Shown here piece by piece: positions 1 through 12,140 of a DNA stretch of 64,000 nt (within the stretch, counting starts at the first letter, position 1; each line of letters begins with the position of its first letter). Source of the stretch: Rhinolophus ferrumequinum (taxonomy: Eukaryota; Chordata; Mammalia; Chiroptera; Rhinolophidae); assembly GCF_004115265.2 (NCBI RefSeq), contig NC_046293.1, forward strand, positions 26,236,173 through 26,300,172, read 5' to 3'. The position numbers and the translations under genes are program-made. The notes under the pieces are model-generated. The model was not told the origin of the DNA. It made no database searches and saw only the letters and a list, made by a program, of their open reading frames with translations.

Positions 1-670
1 TAATGCTAGAAAATAATCAGTAAACTTAAGGTTCACACAAAAGCCTGAATGTTTATAGCAGCTTTACTCATACTTGCCAAAATTTGGAAGCAACCAAGAT
101 GTCTGTCCTTCATATGTGAATGGATAAATGTGGTCCATCCAGACATGGAATATTATTCAGCACTAAAAAGAAATGAGCTATCAAGCCATGAAAGACATGG
201 AGGAAACTTACATGTGGACTAAGTGAAAATTTTCCATTTGAAAAGGCTACCTACTATATGATTCCAATTAAATGACATGTTGGAAAAGATAAAACTTTGG
301 AGACAGTGAACAGATCAATGGTTGCCAAGGGTTGGAGGCAGGGAGAAATGAATAGGTGGCACACAGAGGATTTTTAGGGCAGTTAAAATACTCTGTATGA
401 TATTATAATGATGGATACATGTCATTATACATTTGTCCAAACCCATAGAATGTACTCTGCCAAGATTGAACCCTAATACAAAGTATGGGCTTTGGGTGAT
501 TATGTGTCAGTGTAGGTTTGCCAATTGTAACAACTGTACTACTCTGGTGAGAGAAGTTGATAACGGGGGACCCTGCATGTGTGGGGACAGGGGTACATGG
601 GAAATCTCTGTACCTTCCTCTCAATTTTGCTGTGAACCTAAAACTACTTTAAAAAACTGTCTTCAAAAAC
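1..670 (+). repeat. L1 3' end, old subfamily
   Basis: Matches an old L1 tail: the ORF2 end (aatggataaatgtggtccat, tattattcagcactaaaaag) followed by a 3' UTR ending near 665. It is cut by the left edge of the window. A 127-codon frame at 433-816 is chance. Confidence 0.8.
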
Positions 671-3200
671 AATCCTATGAATCGATGGTTGACCTGACAG
701 CATTGTTCACAGGTCTCACACGTTTCAAATCAAAACAAAGTAGTCTAACAACAGGTTACATAAAACAAATAATCTCAGCTATCATTTATATTCATATTAA
801 GTGTCCGCGTAAGTAGACTCAGCCTGATATCAATGAACTGTCTGCCTGAACTCTTAATTATAAGCAGAAGCACAAAACCCAGAAACTCAAAATAAAAAAA
901 TATAAATAAAATAGAGCGGTAGACCCTGCCAGATCATCTCATTTCTCATCAGTCCTCTTCACTGCGCTGTATTTATTGCTTTGGTTGAGCAAGGAAGGTT
1001 AAAGTGCTCTACTCAGACTACACGTGAGAAATCAGGATCACAGGTGGGCCATATCCTCATCCAATGTGCTCAAATGTACAACTCTGTGGTATAAATATGT
1101 GAATATGGCAATTGAAAGGTTTCCATAGCAACAGAAATGAATTATCTTGTATCTCAAACTAAGTTACAAAGACAATTTGAAGGCAGTAAGTACAAAAAGT
1201 CAACCAGTTCAATGAACTTTTTACAAAGGACCTACTACATGGAAAAGACTATGCTAGGTGCTGGGTAGTGACACCCCATCCCATGAAAGGGTAAACGGTG
1301 GGATGCGGGGAGGGGGCGTTGAACCAACACTCGGAATATGTTTGATTAATACAAGATGTGGGGGTGGTGACATGTATCTGCTCATCTGAGTGCTATAAAA
1401 ATCTAGTTTGTCCTAAAACTAGTGCTGCACAAAATTTAATTTTTAATCACTGTCCACCAGCAGCTTACAATTAAGTAAAAGCCAGTCCAAAGAATGTATA
1501 AGGAAATCAGAGACAATATAAAATATTTACCCTAATGACCTAATCTCCAATCTTGATTTGAATATGAAAAGTTTAGTAGATAGTGGGGACAGGGCATAAG
1601 GAAAACAGCACTAAAGGGAAGTTAGAGAATGAGGACAAAGAGTTAATATGCTAAAGATTTGTTAATCTAAGGATTATTTCTCGCCAACCTTGCTTCCTCA
1701 ATAGGAGTCACAGAATAACTATTATTTTGAGGAACAACCAAAAATTGTGGGCCCACAGGAGGTTCAAAGAACAATTATTTCTCCCTTTCTCCTTGAGATT
1801 AACATCTAAGAATTGTAACACGATTTTATACTGCACATCCATCAAGGCCTACAACTTGAACAGAAATGTTTATTTCCATCTAAGGGACCTGAAGGTGATG
1901 ACAGTGCAGTATTGCACGATGGAGACCCAGTGACTTTCCCTGGCAACCCTGAAGAAGACGGCCATGCATTTTCATGCAGTGTAAAGGACCAGACAGCACT
2001 CCATGGCAAACAGGCTACCAAGCCATGCTCTAGAGCTACACTGTCCAGAAGGTAGCCACAAGCCACATGTGACTATCTAATCAAAATTACATAGCACTAA
2101 GGGAAAAAATTGGTCTATTAGCACCAATTACACCAGTTATTCTACCCTTAAGTGAAAAATCAACAAGACATGCCTTATTGTAAGACTTATTACAGTAAAA
2201 AAATATCAATTATAGAATCTACATTAGCATATGGATGTTCGTTTTACAATTCTTTCAACAGTTTTCTATGTTTGAAATTTTTCATAATACAAAGTTGGGG
2301 GAAAAAATTCTAATAGGACTATAAATTCAGTTACACTAGCCACATAGCCACATCTCAAGTACTCAGTAGCCACATGTAGTTGGTCGTGGCTACGCTATTG
2401 GACTGCACGGATACAGAACATTTCTATTAACTCAAAGTTTACTGGGCAAAGCCACTCTAGTCTAGCTGCTCAGGAGTCCAGGCAAGACTTCAGGGACTAG
2501 TTCTTTCAACCTAAGGTCAGTCCTGACTGGTCCCTGGAGCAAGTGGATTATGACTACCAGGACTACACACTTTTAAGGGGGAAGAGGGGAAGGAGGTTTC
2601 AGATGGAGGAATAACAGAATACTAGGGCATGGTTACTGACAGGAGAAATAATACAAGGCCAAGTCTATCAGAAAGAGGCTCAAAGAAACTGAGAAATATG
2701 AGTGGGACCTGTGCTCATTACGAGTTACTATATATAGATACACATACACAAACACACACACGCACACATTTAAATCTAAATTTTAAATAATTTTTTTAAG
2801 CTGAGAACTCATTTAGTTTCTAGACACAGAAAATACATATTTGTGAAAAAGGGCATAATAAAAGATATGCCTAACTTGGGGTATTGATTGGCTTTACCCT
2901 TGAGGAAATCACTGCTTATACCAAAAATATTTAAATGTAAATAATCCCTGAGTTTATGATAAATGTAAAAATCCACAACCTTCTGTAAACAACCTCTATA
3001 AGCACCACAAAATTAAATCCCATCAGGTAAGGAAGAAATAAGGGAAGATCTACAATTGCCTTTAACGGAAGGGAATCTGGCTACATATTCCTACCTGAAA
3101 GAACGTGTACTATAGCATGTTCCTACGATAAATTTTTTATTAACTTTAAAGTGAGTAAGAGACATAGCCTCCTGAGGGAAAAAAACAAAACAAAAAACAC
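670..3200. other. Region downstream of MAGOHB, no gene
   Basis: AT-rich non-coding sequence without a supported gene. It holds the MER3 relic with an L1 tail, a short CA-rich repeat (2726-2770), and otherwise unrecognised sequence. Confidence 0.6.
2019..2430. repeat. MER3-like hAT-Charlie relic split by an L1 tail
   Basis: The ends carry the diagnostic agccacatgtg motifs (2059-2070 and 2370-2376) and 'tattggactgcacggatacagaacattt'-type sequence near 2395. Between about 2090 and 2310 lies an L1-like 3' tail (tttgaaatttttcataatac followed by an A-rich run), inserted into the older element. Confidence 0.6.
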
Positions 3201-3204
3201 TCTC

Positions 3205-3469
3205 CATCCAGGCTTTGATAAGTTTTATTGGAATGAAAGGTGGCTTTTATTTACAGATTTCAATGTGTGTGGGGACTGTCCAACCCACTTGGACACAAGT
3301 GAAGATAACCATTAAGCCTGTTTATGTATTTTCTTATTTTCAGTTTGCATACAAAAAGAAAATTTGTTTGCTTCACACTCATAAAAATCCCAATACTGTA
3401 AATGACAAACAAACCCTCCCTTACCCATCCCTTAATTAAATATAAAAACACCTTAAAAAAACATACAAT
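3205..3469 (-). terminator. MAGOHB: MAGOHB 3' UTR and polyadenylation signal
   Basis: An AATAAA on the minus strand (tttatt at 3224-3229) lies about 240 bases past the stop codon and is the best candidate poly(A) signal. Cleavage would fall near 3205-3215. Other A/T-rich sites downstream cannot be excluded. Confidence 0.7.
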
Positions 3470-3569
3470 TTAGATTGGTTTAATCTTGAAATGTAATCCA
3501 ATAAGACTAAACACTAAACATTTCAGGTCCTGTACCAAATAGTAAAATACTCGAAGGCCTTCAGGATCC
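3470..3569 (-). CDS. MAGOHB: MAGOHB coding exon 5 with stop
   Basis: Encodes [20 protein letters not shown] through KIKPI and a TAA stop at 3472-3470. The acceptor is ttttag. Confidence 0.96.
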
Positions 3570-6500
3570 CTAAAATTTAAAAAGGTAAAAGTTACTTTTT
3601 GTTCCTAGAAATAGTGTAATTTTAAATTAATTCATAAAACAAAACAAAAACCTAAAACAATTAAGTTAAAGACATACGTAGCTAAAGCTATTAAGCTACA
3701 CTGGATTCTTTTTTTCATTTATTTGGGTATTACACCCAAAGAGGAAAACGATGTGATGTGCTATGGGACTAATGAGGCTAATATCCAATAAGGATATCTT
3801 TTAAATTTTGTGACACTGTGTCCAAATTTTTACCCAAAAAAAAGTAGCTAATAAAACTTGGGCATTATTATATATAGCTGTCAGATTAAGATTTTTTATT
3901 TGAAAATCAATAAAATACACTGCTACCTTCTTCGATAACAAGTTTTTAATGACATAAAAATCAGAATTTCATATGCATAATAAACTGATAGGGTATCATG
4001 GAAATGATCTCAAACTGGATATAGTCTTAAAATGAACCTCTCTAATAAATGTTATCAATTTAATGAAAATGCTTTAACATACTCACTTTGACTGATTGAC
4101 ATCAATAAGAGAACCTATTTTTGACGTCGTAAAAGAAATGTGTTCATCTCCGATTACAATTTCAAGCTCCTGAAAAAAATAAAATAGAGAGATGTAGTTA
4201 ATATAAAAATTCATCCCAGAGATATCTGTATTCTTGCTACTGAGAAGTCCCAATTTTAGCTGCAGTTTTTCTAACAAAGAAAAAGAAAAAAAGACATTTG
4301 ATCTGTTAGACATAAACTATGTCTATAAAATAAAAACCTGATCACCTATTCAAGAGTCCCCAGTATTAGGACTAACCAAAACTCCTCTCCAGAGATCTCA
4401 TAAAGATACTATAAAATGAATGACATACTTCAGGGTGACAATAAATGTTTCATGTAATGTCAGTAAAAACTATTGGCATCACTCTGAAGCACAGTGTTGT
4501 AAAAATAATATGATCTAAGTCTTTTTAATATAATAAATATAAACACACTTACCCTTTCACCAGGCTCTAAAGATAAAATGTATAATATGAATAACAGCAC
4601 CACTTTAGTACCCACTATGTGTCAGGCTCTGCTGCTACGGACTTTACAGACATTATCTATAATCCCTGAAATACGCTTGGGAGGTAAGCGTATTTTACAA
4701 CTGTGAAATCCAAGACTCAGAAAGCATAGGAAAAAACTTGATATTCACAACCACCAATAAGTGAGGGTACTAATATTTGAATCCTGGACTGTAAGACTGA
4801 AAGACTCATACACTTTGACTTCACAAAACATTAAAATTAAGAACTAGTAAAACAAATACAACATAATGTAGATGTCCCCAGTGTGCCACAACTATTGTAC
4901 AAATTTTTCTCTGTATTTTATCTGCAAATCTAAAACCAACAATTAAGAGGCTATGTGTGTGGTGATTTCTCAGGTTAAATAGCACGCCATTCAAGACAGT
5001 CTTAGCTACATCACTGATCAGAAGACCTAATTATGCACAGTTTATGGCACACACAAAATAATTAACTAAGGTTCTTAAATAATCATAAAATATTTGACTT
5101 AAAGATCCAATAGACAATTTCTGGAGCATGCCAAATCCTCCCCAATACCAAAACACATGATCACATCAAGTGGATTGATGAAAATACTGGGCGCTTCCTG
5201 AGTTTAAAAGAGATAAACAGTTTATTGCTGTTGTTTCTGTTTTTTAGAACATATGTACATATGCATAAAACAAACTGAGATCAAAATTTGTGTTTTAAAA
5301 CTGTTTACAATGCATAAAATACTCTTTACTATTACTTTTGTTTTCCTAAATGTTTCTTTAAATAGAGTTAAGTTATTGCTACAGAGTGTCAACATCTGTT
5401 AAAATTTCTCCATACATTTTCTTCTACTCAAAGGTGTTACAACGTATAATCCTCAGGAATATACAAAAGTGAAATTATGTTTCTTCTTCCAAGGGTCATA
5501 TTGCATTTCTCCAAGAGTTGAAAAGATCCAATTCAGAAATCAAACTGTCTTTCAACAGAGTGAAATTAGGCCTTCAGATCTCTTCAGAAGCCCTTTAAGA
5601 AACATTAATTACTCTGAAGGGAGTATGAGAGGCAAAGGCAGTGGTCAGTTTGAACAAAGAAACCAATCAAATCCCTCTCTGGGGCAGAAAGATACAAATA
5701 AGAATTTTCAAAGTTATAAATTTAGAGAAAGTAAATTTTACATGGTCAATGAGAATCCTGTCTCCAATTTCACAGACACCTGTACTTATTTCTAATAAAA
5801 GTGGTTAACATATAATAGAAATTATCCATAACAGTGTGAAAACATCCTAACCTGGGCTGGCTGCCACAAAGACTGTTCAGAAAGATGTCTCAATTTACAG
5901 TTATACATGGATTCCTTTACTACTAGGAAGCAGCACAAAAAATGAGACCAAGTAAAAGAAAATTAAAGCGTATTTACTAGGTATCTACTAAATAAAAAAC
6001 TAAAGAATCAGTGAGGATCTATTCTAAATAAGGAGAAACATAACAGTTATATTATCAATTTTTAATATTTATGCATTTAAAGAATCCCTAAATACGAACC
6101 TGTCGACCAACCCTATCAGGAGGAGGCCACAAAGCATCATCTTCTTTGGTAATTTCACTGTCATCAATAATTCTCTTCAGTTCTTCCATTACACTCTTGT
6201 GTACATAAGCCTGAAAACAAGTTACAATAAAAATTTCATAATGCCTATTTCTTCCCACAGGTCAGAAGGAAATGATAAAATGGAGTTAAAAATCCTAAAT
6301 ATTCAAATAGAATATCACAGAAAAACTTAATTCCAAAGTACAAGATGGGAGGGAATCATTCATCCTTCTTAGGATTTTTCTTCTCTCTTGCCCTTTTCTT
6401 TTAATATATATTGTTCCCTCGTCACATCACTTAGCCCCTTTTTAAACCGTTGTATTCTGCCTTGGTTAACATGGAACTCAAATATCTCCAAGTGATTCAT

Positions 6501-9303
6501 AGCGACAACACAAAATTTGAGGTGAACAGAGACAAATACTAGAACACATCACAGTGATCTGAACTTTTATCCCTAATTTTGGAGCCTTTCATTTAAAATT
6601 CATATTGTGTTTAAATCATGATCATTGTTTTAAATAGTGAATAGAGTAAAAAGACAAATTAATTATGAAGTGAATTAAATGGTATGTTCAAATATGAGAC
6701 TATAACAATATATTCAGATTGCTTCTTTTGTTGTTACAGATGCTATGATTAGATCTAATTTAAACTGAATCACTTTTCAATCTATAAATTGGATTCTTTA
6801 CAATACGGACTTATATGTATTTTTGTAAATTCAACACAGACTTAAGGAAAATGGCAAATGTAAAAAACTGGACATTCAAAAAAATCTTACCTCTTTTCTG
6901 ATCATGACATCATTTTTGTAATTGCTGTTGTTGGCATATCTAAGCTTTCCTGTGGGGAGTGGAAAAAATTCAATCTATAACAGCAAAAACTGCTAAAAAA
7001 AATAATAATAATAAAGAAATGACACTGTAAGCAATTTTGAAGATAAAGACCATACTATACTACTACTTTTATTAATAATTCTTCCCTCTCAGCATAAGAT
7101 TAATGCTAGACATGTAGGCACACAAAGATTTGCTGGTAAGTTGGCTACAGTTGAAGCTAGTCAAATTTTTAAACATTCCATGCCTTTGATATAATTTCTA
7201 AATATTCAATATAATTTTTAAATATTCTATACCTTCAGTATAATGGGAAGGCCATTTTTTAAGGCCCATTTTCTTAAGCTATGTCCTAAACTAGACAGGG
7301 AATCTGAAAAGAGAAAAAACTCTTCTTTTAAAGTTTGTGTCTGTGTTGGTACCAAGTGATTAGCCCAGAGCATTTAATCTAATCAGTTAAACAACCTTAA
7401 AAAGTGGGTTTTATTCTCACACCTATTGATAATTGAGAAAACAGTTAAGTAATTTGCCCAGGGTAACACGAGATTCAGCTCTAGATATACCTTCTTCCAA
7501 GTACTCCAAAATTTGGAGTAATTATTTTCCTTCAAATTAATGCACGTATGATAATATGGCAATGGTAGTATTTCAGAATTGTGGTTAGGAAGCACACAAA
7601 CTATCTGCTGCTTCTGGATAAAAGTTGGCCAGTTTGTTAGCTAATCTATACTTAATTTTAATCCATTATGACTTTTGTACTCCCTGATGCATACTTCCCC
7701 TTATGGCTAATTAGTTGCCCAGGTACAGATGTAATGTGCTCCTGACCCTCTAAAATGATAGGTTAACCTAATGAGGTGAACGCCTTAGGAATCACTATTA
7801 CTGATGGAAATATGTGCATGGTGTGGTAGCTGATAAATGGATGAGAACCACTGTTTGGGCATGAAATTTCCCTGATAACATTAGACTACTTAATTTATGT
7901 GACTGGCTAAGGACAAGCTGAAAACTATTCCCAGGCCAAAGCACTGAAAAAACATCACCTAAGGAAACAACAGATGGAGAATTCAGGTAAATTGGCTCCT
8001 TAGCTAAATTTAGAACAGACGTGAGGAAAACAGGAGAGAAAAAGGTGATTAAGGTTTCTAAATAATTGCAGGTCTGTAGTGACCTGAAATGTCTGATACT
8101 CTTCCCCTTTTCTAATATGTGATTCTCCCCTAAGTTCTCACAGAACTTTGTCCAAAACACGAACACAGCACTTAATAGCCAGACTGCTTTATGGTTAGTT
8201 TCATGTATGTGTTGCCCATCAAGATGTAACTCCTTGTGGGAAATTAAAGAGTCTTAACCACTACCGTACCCTCAATTTTTGTATTTACATGCTGCCCAGC
8301 ACATACCATGCATTCAGAAAAGAAAAGTCTATGCAGTCGGACTGAGCTTGTTGCAAAAAGAGTTCAATATACAATAAAACTCTCTAGAGAATCAGAGCTG
8401 AGGAAAAATAGAATCTGCTGTACACTTCCTGGGCAGCAGGCAGTTTTACTTCGCCCTCTGCTCACGCTGCTCTCACTGCTGTTTTTCCTGCAGAGGCCAA
8501 GAAAATAATCTATTTCCAGATCGTCTCAACTGTCACCTTCTCTGGGAAGCTTTCCCCGCTCCTTCATGTAGAACGTTATAACCACTCTCCTTTTTTAATT
8601 TTAATTCATACTATAGAGAACAACTGTATTGAAGCACCCACAATAAAGATACACCATTACACTCATTTTTCTACACGTTGGTCTTCCCCTTCAGAGGACG
8701 CCTCATTCGTTTTTCTAGACATGTTGCCTTACATACAATGCCTGAATGAATAAAACGGATGAATGGGTAAATCCAAAAGTTACTGGCCACCAAAAGATTT
8801 TAAGCATCCATTAAATCAACGCACGTTGGGGGATGTTCTTTAAAACGTTCAAGTATTAGGTCGATACGTTAGACGGCCTTTCCGGTCCTTTCCGGTGAGC
8901 TGAGTCTAGGATCCTGACTACCGTAGGTTCAGCTGTAGTATCTGGCAGGATTACCTTTTCGGAATTAATTTACATCGATTAATTCTCGTTTATTCACAAC
9001 ACCTCTTTTGTGAATAATTTATGCCTCTTGTATTCTCAAGCTCCCATTTACTTCGGCGCAAGCAGTGGCCTCAGCCCTCACTGTACACTTGCACGCCCAC
9101 CCCAGGGGCTCGCCCACCCCACCCCGCCTCCTCCGCGGCCTCTCCGCCCCGCTCCCCCAGGCCCAGCACCGCGCTGCAAGGCGGCGGCCGCCGCCGCTCC
9201 TCCGCTCACCGTCCGGCCGAAACTCGAACTCCAGGAACTCATGTCCAAACTTGCCCTTGTGCCCTACATAGTAGCGCAGGTAGAAATCGCTGGCCAGAGA
9301 CAT
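3470..9303 (-). CDS. MAGOHB: MAGOHB, mago nashi homolog B (exon junction complex core)
   Basis: Complete gene: coding exons 9303-9210, 6949-6891, 6210-6100, 4169-4087 and 3569-3470 total 447 bp, giving 148 residues, the same length as human MAGOHB as I recall it. All introns are GT-AG and all phases join. The protein starts [18 protein letters not shown] and ends in FKIKPI. Its ASDFY start is the MAGOHB form; the paralogue MAGOH begins MESDFY. Mago proteins bind RBM8A/Y14 to form the heterodimer that locks eIF4A3 on spliced mRNA about 20-24 nt upstream of exon junctions, which guides mRNA export, localisation and nonsense-mediated decay. The ATG at 9303 lies in a CpG island just after the presumed transcription start. 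Retention of four introns rules out a processed copy. The reading frame is intact and near-identical to the mammalian protein, so it is very probably functional. Confidence 0.97.
4087..4169 (-). CDS. MAGOHB: MAGOHB coding exon 4
   Basis: An 83-bp exon encoding [19 protein letters not shown] through NQSK. The acceptor is tttcag and the donor gtgagt; the last lysine codon is split. Confidence 0.96.
4580..4800 (+). repeat. MIR SINE
   Basis: Core motifs cactatgtgtcaggctctg, the 'cattatctataatccctgaa' region and a degraded 3' part. It lies in MAGOHB intron 3, between exons 4 and 3. Confidence 0.65.
6100..6210 (-). CDS. MAGOHB: MAGOHB coding exon 3
   Basis: A 111-bp, phase-0 exon of 37 codons running from [15 protein letters not shown] to PPPDRVGRQ. 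The acceptor is tttcag and the donor gttcgt. Confidence 0.96.
6891..6949 (-). CDS. MAGOHB: MAGOHB coding exon 2
   Basis: A 59-bp exon encoding [19 protein letters not shown] after the split glycine. The acceptor is ccacag and the donor gtaag. Confidence 0.96.
7370..7490 (+). repeat. MIR fragment
   Basis: Degraded MIR 3' half (aagtaatttgcccagggtaa) in MAGOHB intron 1. Confidence 0.5.
8205..8760 (+). repeat. L2 fragments
   Basis: L2-like pieces: tgcccagcacataccatgca near 8290 and the tctctgggaagctttccccg motif near 8538, in MAGOHB intron 1. Confidence 0.45.
9210..9303 (-). CDS. MAGOHB: MAGOHB coding exon 1
   Basis: Encodes [12 protein letters not shown] through FRPDG. The donor after 9210 reads gtgagc and the exon ends in phase 1. 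The start ATG is at 9303-9301. The exon is GC-rich and lies within the CpG island. Confidence 0.96.
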
Positions 9304-9361
9304 CTTGGTCTCCAGAAAGCCCGCCGAAGGCCTGGCCTACTCGCCGCCGGGCGCCTAGCAG

Positions 9362-9369
9362 TGACGTCA
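9362..9369. promoter_or_regulatory. CRE palindrome in the MAGOHB promoter
   Basis: A perfect TGACGTCA, the full CREB/ATF site, lies 59-66 bases upstream of the MAGOHB start codon inside the CpG island. Full CREs near start sites in CpG islands are often bound by CREB/ATF1; binding here is inferred. Confidence 0.65.
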
Positions 9370-10379
9370 GTCGCGCGGGAGAAATGCGTCACTGCGGCGC
9401 GCCCCTTCTGCCTCCGGACTCCCCAGAGGAGGGCTGGGAGGCTGCAGCTCCTACAGGAGGCCCGAAGCCAGCGGAGTAAGGGTCGCAACGACTCGAACTT
9501 CGCTTACTGGCGACAGAGGCATGTTATTTTCAAACTTAAGTAAATCGTAAATAGCAAAGGACAAAAGTGTGAACATATGATAGCATTTTTTATCGGCTTA
9601 CAACTAAGGTGCAATTGCAAGGCGCGTTTAGTTTTCGGGTCTCGATTTCTCGCGGCATCCTGTGAAAAGGTGGGCGTGGCATCACTCCCCTTTAACTGGG
9701 GGGATGAGTCCAGATAAAGCCCGGAATCGAAATGATAGATCTGGAATAAAACCCTTTTCTCCTGCTAGATTCCTAACTCGGGGCTTTCCCCTTTGGACAG
9801 TGCTAGCTGTCCGGCTACTTGATGCCTATGAATAATAGAGACAAGGTAGAATCCATCAGACAAGAGGTCTGAAAATTTGAAAGGCACATTGAAAATGAAA
9901 ATCCCGACAGGCATGGTATAAAAGAGTTCCTTTTAATAGTAAAACTTCTTTCATTAAGGAAAGGTTAATCTTTAGTGGCCTGAGGAGTTTTGGCAATGTG
10001 ACTTAAGGTCAAATGGTTTAGCCCACGTTTCTTACCAAATAGAATAAATTGGGGAGGGGAGGGATGCTTACCAAAGGGTTTAGAAGGATGGGCAAAGGCC
10101 AGGTGAGCTTTCACACAAAGTCTGTTTTTCAAATATTGATCATCCTTCCTTTACCAACACATAGAGTAATCCTGTTGATGACTTTTGACCTTCAGTGGGG
10201 TTTAGTAGGAAGAATGGCAGACAGAAGACCTGGGATTCATTCCCAACCCTTACATCTACCTAACATTGGTTAAGTCACTGTCTCTAAGTCTGTTTTTCCA
10301 TCAACCAAATGAATATACTACAGTCAACTTTGCCAAGCACACAGAATTGAGAGGGCCAAATGAGATAATGCATGTAAAA

Positions 10380-11260
10380 TAGATTTAAAATGTATAAAGC
10401 ATTAAATAATGAGATTTAACAGGTACTCCTATGTGCCAGAAATGGTTAGACACTGTTAATAAAAAGATAGAGCCTTTGCATTTGCAGTCTAGAAAATAAA
10501 CATATAGACATATTAGCACAAGGAAGCAAATGTTAGAAAGAATTTTTTTTAATGCTGGTAGTACAGCAGAGGAAGCAAGTCACTTTATTGGGGAACAGGA
10601 AGCTGAAGAAAGGGAAGTATCGGGGAAGCCTAGTGTGACAAGACGTGCTATTTGAATTGGACCTTGTGGGATAAGTTGACTATATGTTCAGAGGGATGGA
10701 AAAGGCACTCCAGGAAGAAAACAACCTGAGCAAAGGCACAGTGGTGTGAAAATGCATGTGTGGGGACAGAGCCCCAAAAAGCAGTTTCCAGGCTCTCGGC
10801 CTCACATAGAAAGGTGCTGGCTCAGGTAGTAAATGGCCATCGACTGTGATCAAATGGCCATCAGCTGTGGCTAGTTGGCCGTCAGCTGTAACCAGTGAGC
10901 CATTGGGCACTAATATAACTGCCGTGGCTAGGCTAGCAGAAAATGGGGGCCTAGCAAGAAGATGGTGGCTGAGTCTGCAAGCGGCGCAGTGAGGGTTGAG
11001 AATTGTGTTGCTCCTGTTTCCTGTTTCTCCAACACAGCCGCCAGCGAGAATACAGTGGTATGACTCCCCTACCTATGGCTCCGTGGGTGTTCCTTTTTGG
11101 CCTAGCCATGTCCTGCGTTCTTGTGTGGGGAGCGGGACCAGAGACCCCGCCTGACACCCCGCATGACAGCATGATTTGGGAAGGCCAAGAAATTCAGTAT
11201 AGTTAGAACATGAAGTTCATGAAAGTGGAATAGCTAGAAAGGCAGATTGGCCCGGATTAT
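10380..11260 (+). repeat. Ancient mammalian-wide repeat, interrupted by a solo LTR
   Basis: Flanks at 10380-10758 and 11169-11260 read on into one another (aaaacaacctgagcaaaggc, then gcatgatttgggaaggccaa). They resemble the repeat at 25545-26430. The family name is uncertain; L2-like or another ancient interspersed repeat. Confidence 0.45.
10759..11168 (+). mobile_element. Solo LTR of an endogenous retrovirus, copy 1
   Basis: A 410-bp element begins TGTGGGGACAG and ends CATGACA, the TG...CA layout of an LTR. It is bounded by a perfect 5-bp duplication GCATG (10754-10758 and 11169-11173). The U3-like part holds three tandem 21-bp units (10831-10851, 10852-10872, 10873-10893) plus a fourth degenerate unit, followed by an AT-rich TATA-like stretch near 10911. 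A second copy lies at 44933-45393 on the other strand. No internal retroviral sequence is present. A 5-bp duplication fits ERV class I or ERVL; the family is not identified. Confidence 0.75.
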
Positions 11261-11999
11261 GTTGACTCTATATTAACGATTATGTAACTGTCAATATAGT
11301 AGTTTGTATTAACCATTGCATCAGTGTTTACATAGGAAAATTATTCAATTCCTACTGTACAGGCTGCCATTAGGGAAAATATATAAGAAACATAAAGCAC
11401 CATCCTTTACCACTAGGGCGACTAACCATTCCAGTTTGCCCAGGACTGAGGAGTTTTGTGTGATGTGGGACTTTCAGTTTTAAAACCTGGGAAGCCCCAG
11501 GTAAGCTGGGATGACTCAGTCACTGTACCTATTACAAGAATAACCCACAGAAATTTGACCACAGTATCTATGAAAATACAGGCAGTAATCCATTTGGTTT
11601 GTTTTTTGTAGGGAGCCTCATTCAATCTCGTTAGATTCCCTAATGCATTTCTTTCAGATTTTTGACACATATGCTAGCATTCATGTTTACCTAAACAGAG
11701 CTACAGATACCAGATCTGTGACTGTAAATAGAGCTTATGGAATGCACAGTGTTAAAATCTTTCTCTGTGGTCCAATTACTGTCTCTATGCCCTGAAAAGA
11801 CTTCTGCGGTCAAGACTAATCCTCTCTAATCCTGTTTTTAAAATGAATTGCGAAAATATATTAATCCTTCATATCTTTAGCAAAAAAAAAAAAAAAAAGC
11901 CAAAAATGTGTCTCTCTCATAGTATAAGGATTGCAAAGTAATAAAACATAAGCTGTTTTGTGGTCTTGGATATTATACAACAGAAATATGGAAATGTTG

Positions 12000-12140
12000 T
12001 GAATGGCTACTGAGCACTTGAAATGTGTCTAGTGAGGCTGAGGAACTGAATTTTTTATTTTAAAATATTAATTTGTGTGAATTTAGATTAATATTTAAAT
12101 GCAATGTGTCCCCTGGCTATGGTGTTGGACAGTGAAGTTA
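12000..12140. repeat. MER3-like hAT-Charlie fragment
   Basis: Contains gaatggctactgagcacttg, a diagnostic MER3 core, then gaggctgaggaactgaattt and ends near ggtgttggacagtg. Confidence 0.65.

Larger units (their letters stand above)
9070..9480 (-). promoter_or_regulatory. MAGOHB: CpG-island promoter of MAGOHB
   Basis: Dense CpG and GC-rich sequence covers coding exon 1 and about 170 bases upstream, in sharp contrast with the AT-rich surroundings. Transcription probably starts between 9310 and 9400. There is no obvious TATA box at a fixed distance, as is usual for a housekeeping promoter. Long open frames on both strands here are by-products of base composition. Confidence 0.8.

Noticed and set aside
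433-816. A 127-codon plus-strand frame
   Set aside because: It lies largely in an old L1 3' UTR and continues into unrelated sequence. No recognisable protein.
9010-9543. A 177-codon frame and other long frames on the plus strand over the MAGOHB promoter
   Set aside because: They are antisense to MAGOHB exon 1 and result from GC-rich sequence lacking stops. The Pro/Ala/Arg-rich product matches no family.
10680-11206. Short frames on both strands with a repetitive DGQLATADGHLITVDGH pattern
   Set aside because: The pattern comes from the tandem 21-bp units of the solo LTR and recurs in the second copy at 45 kb. It is not a protein repeat.
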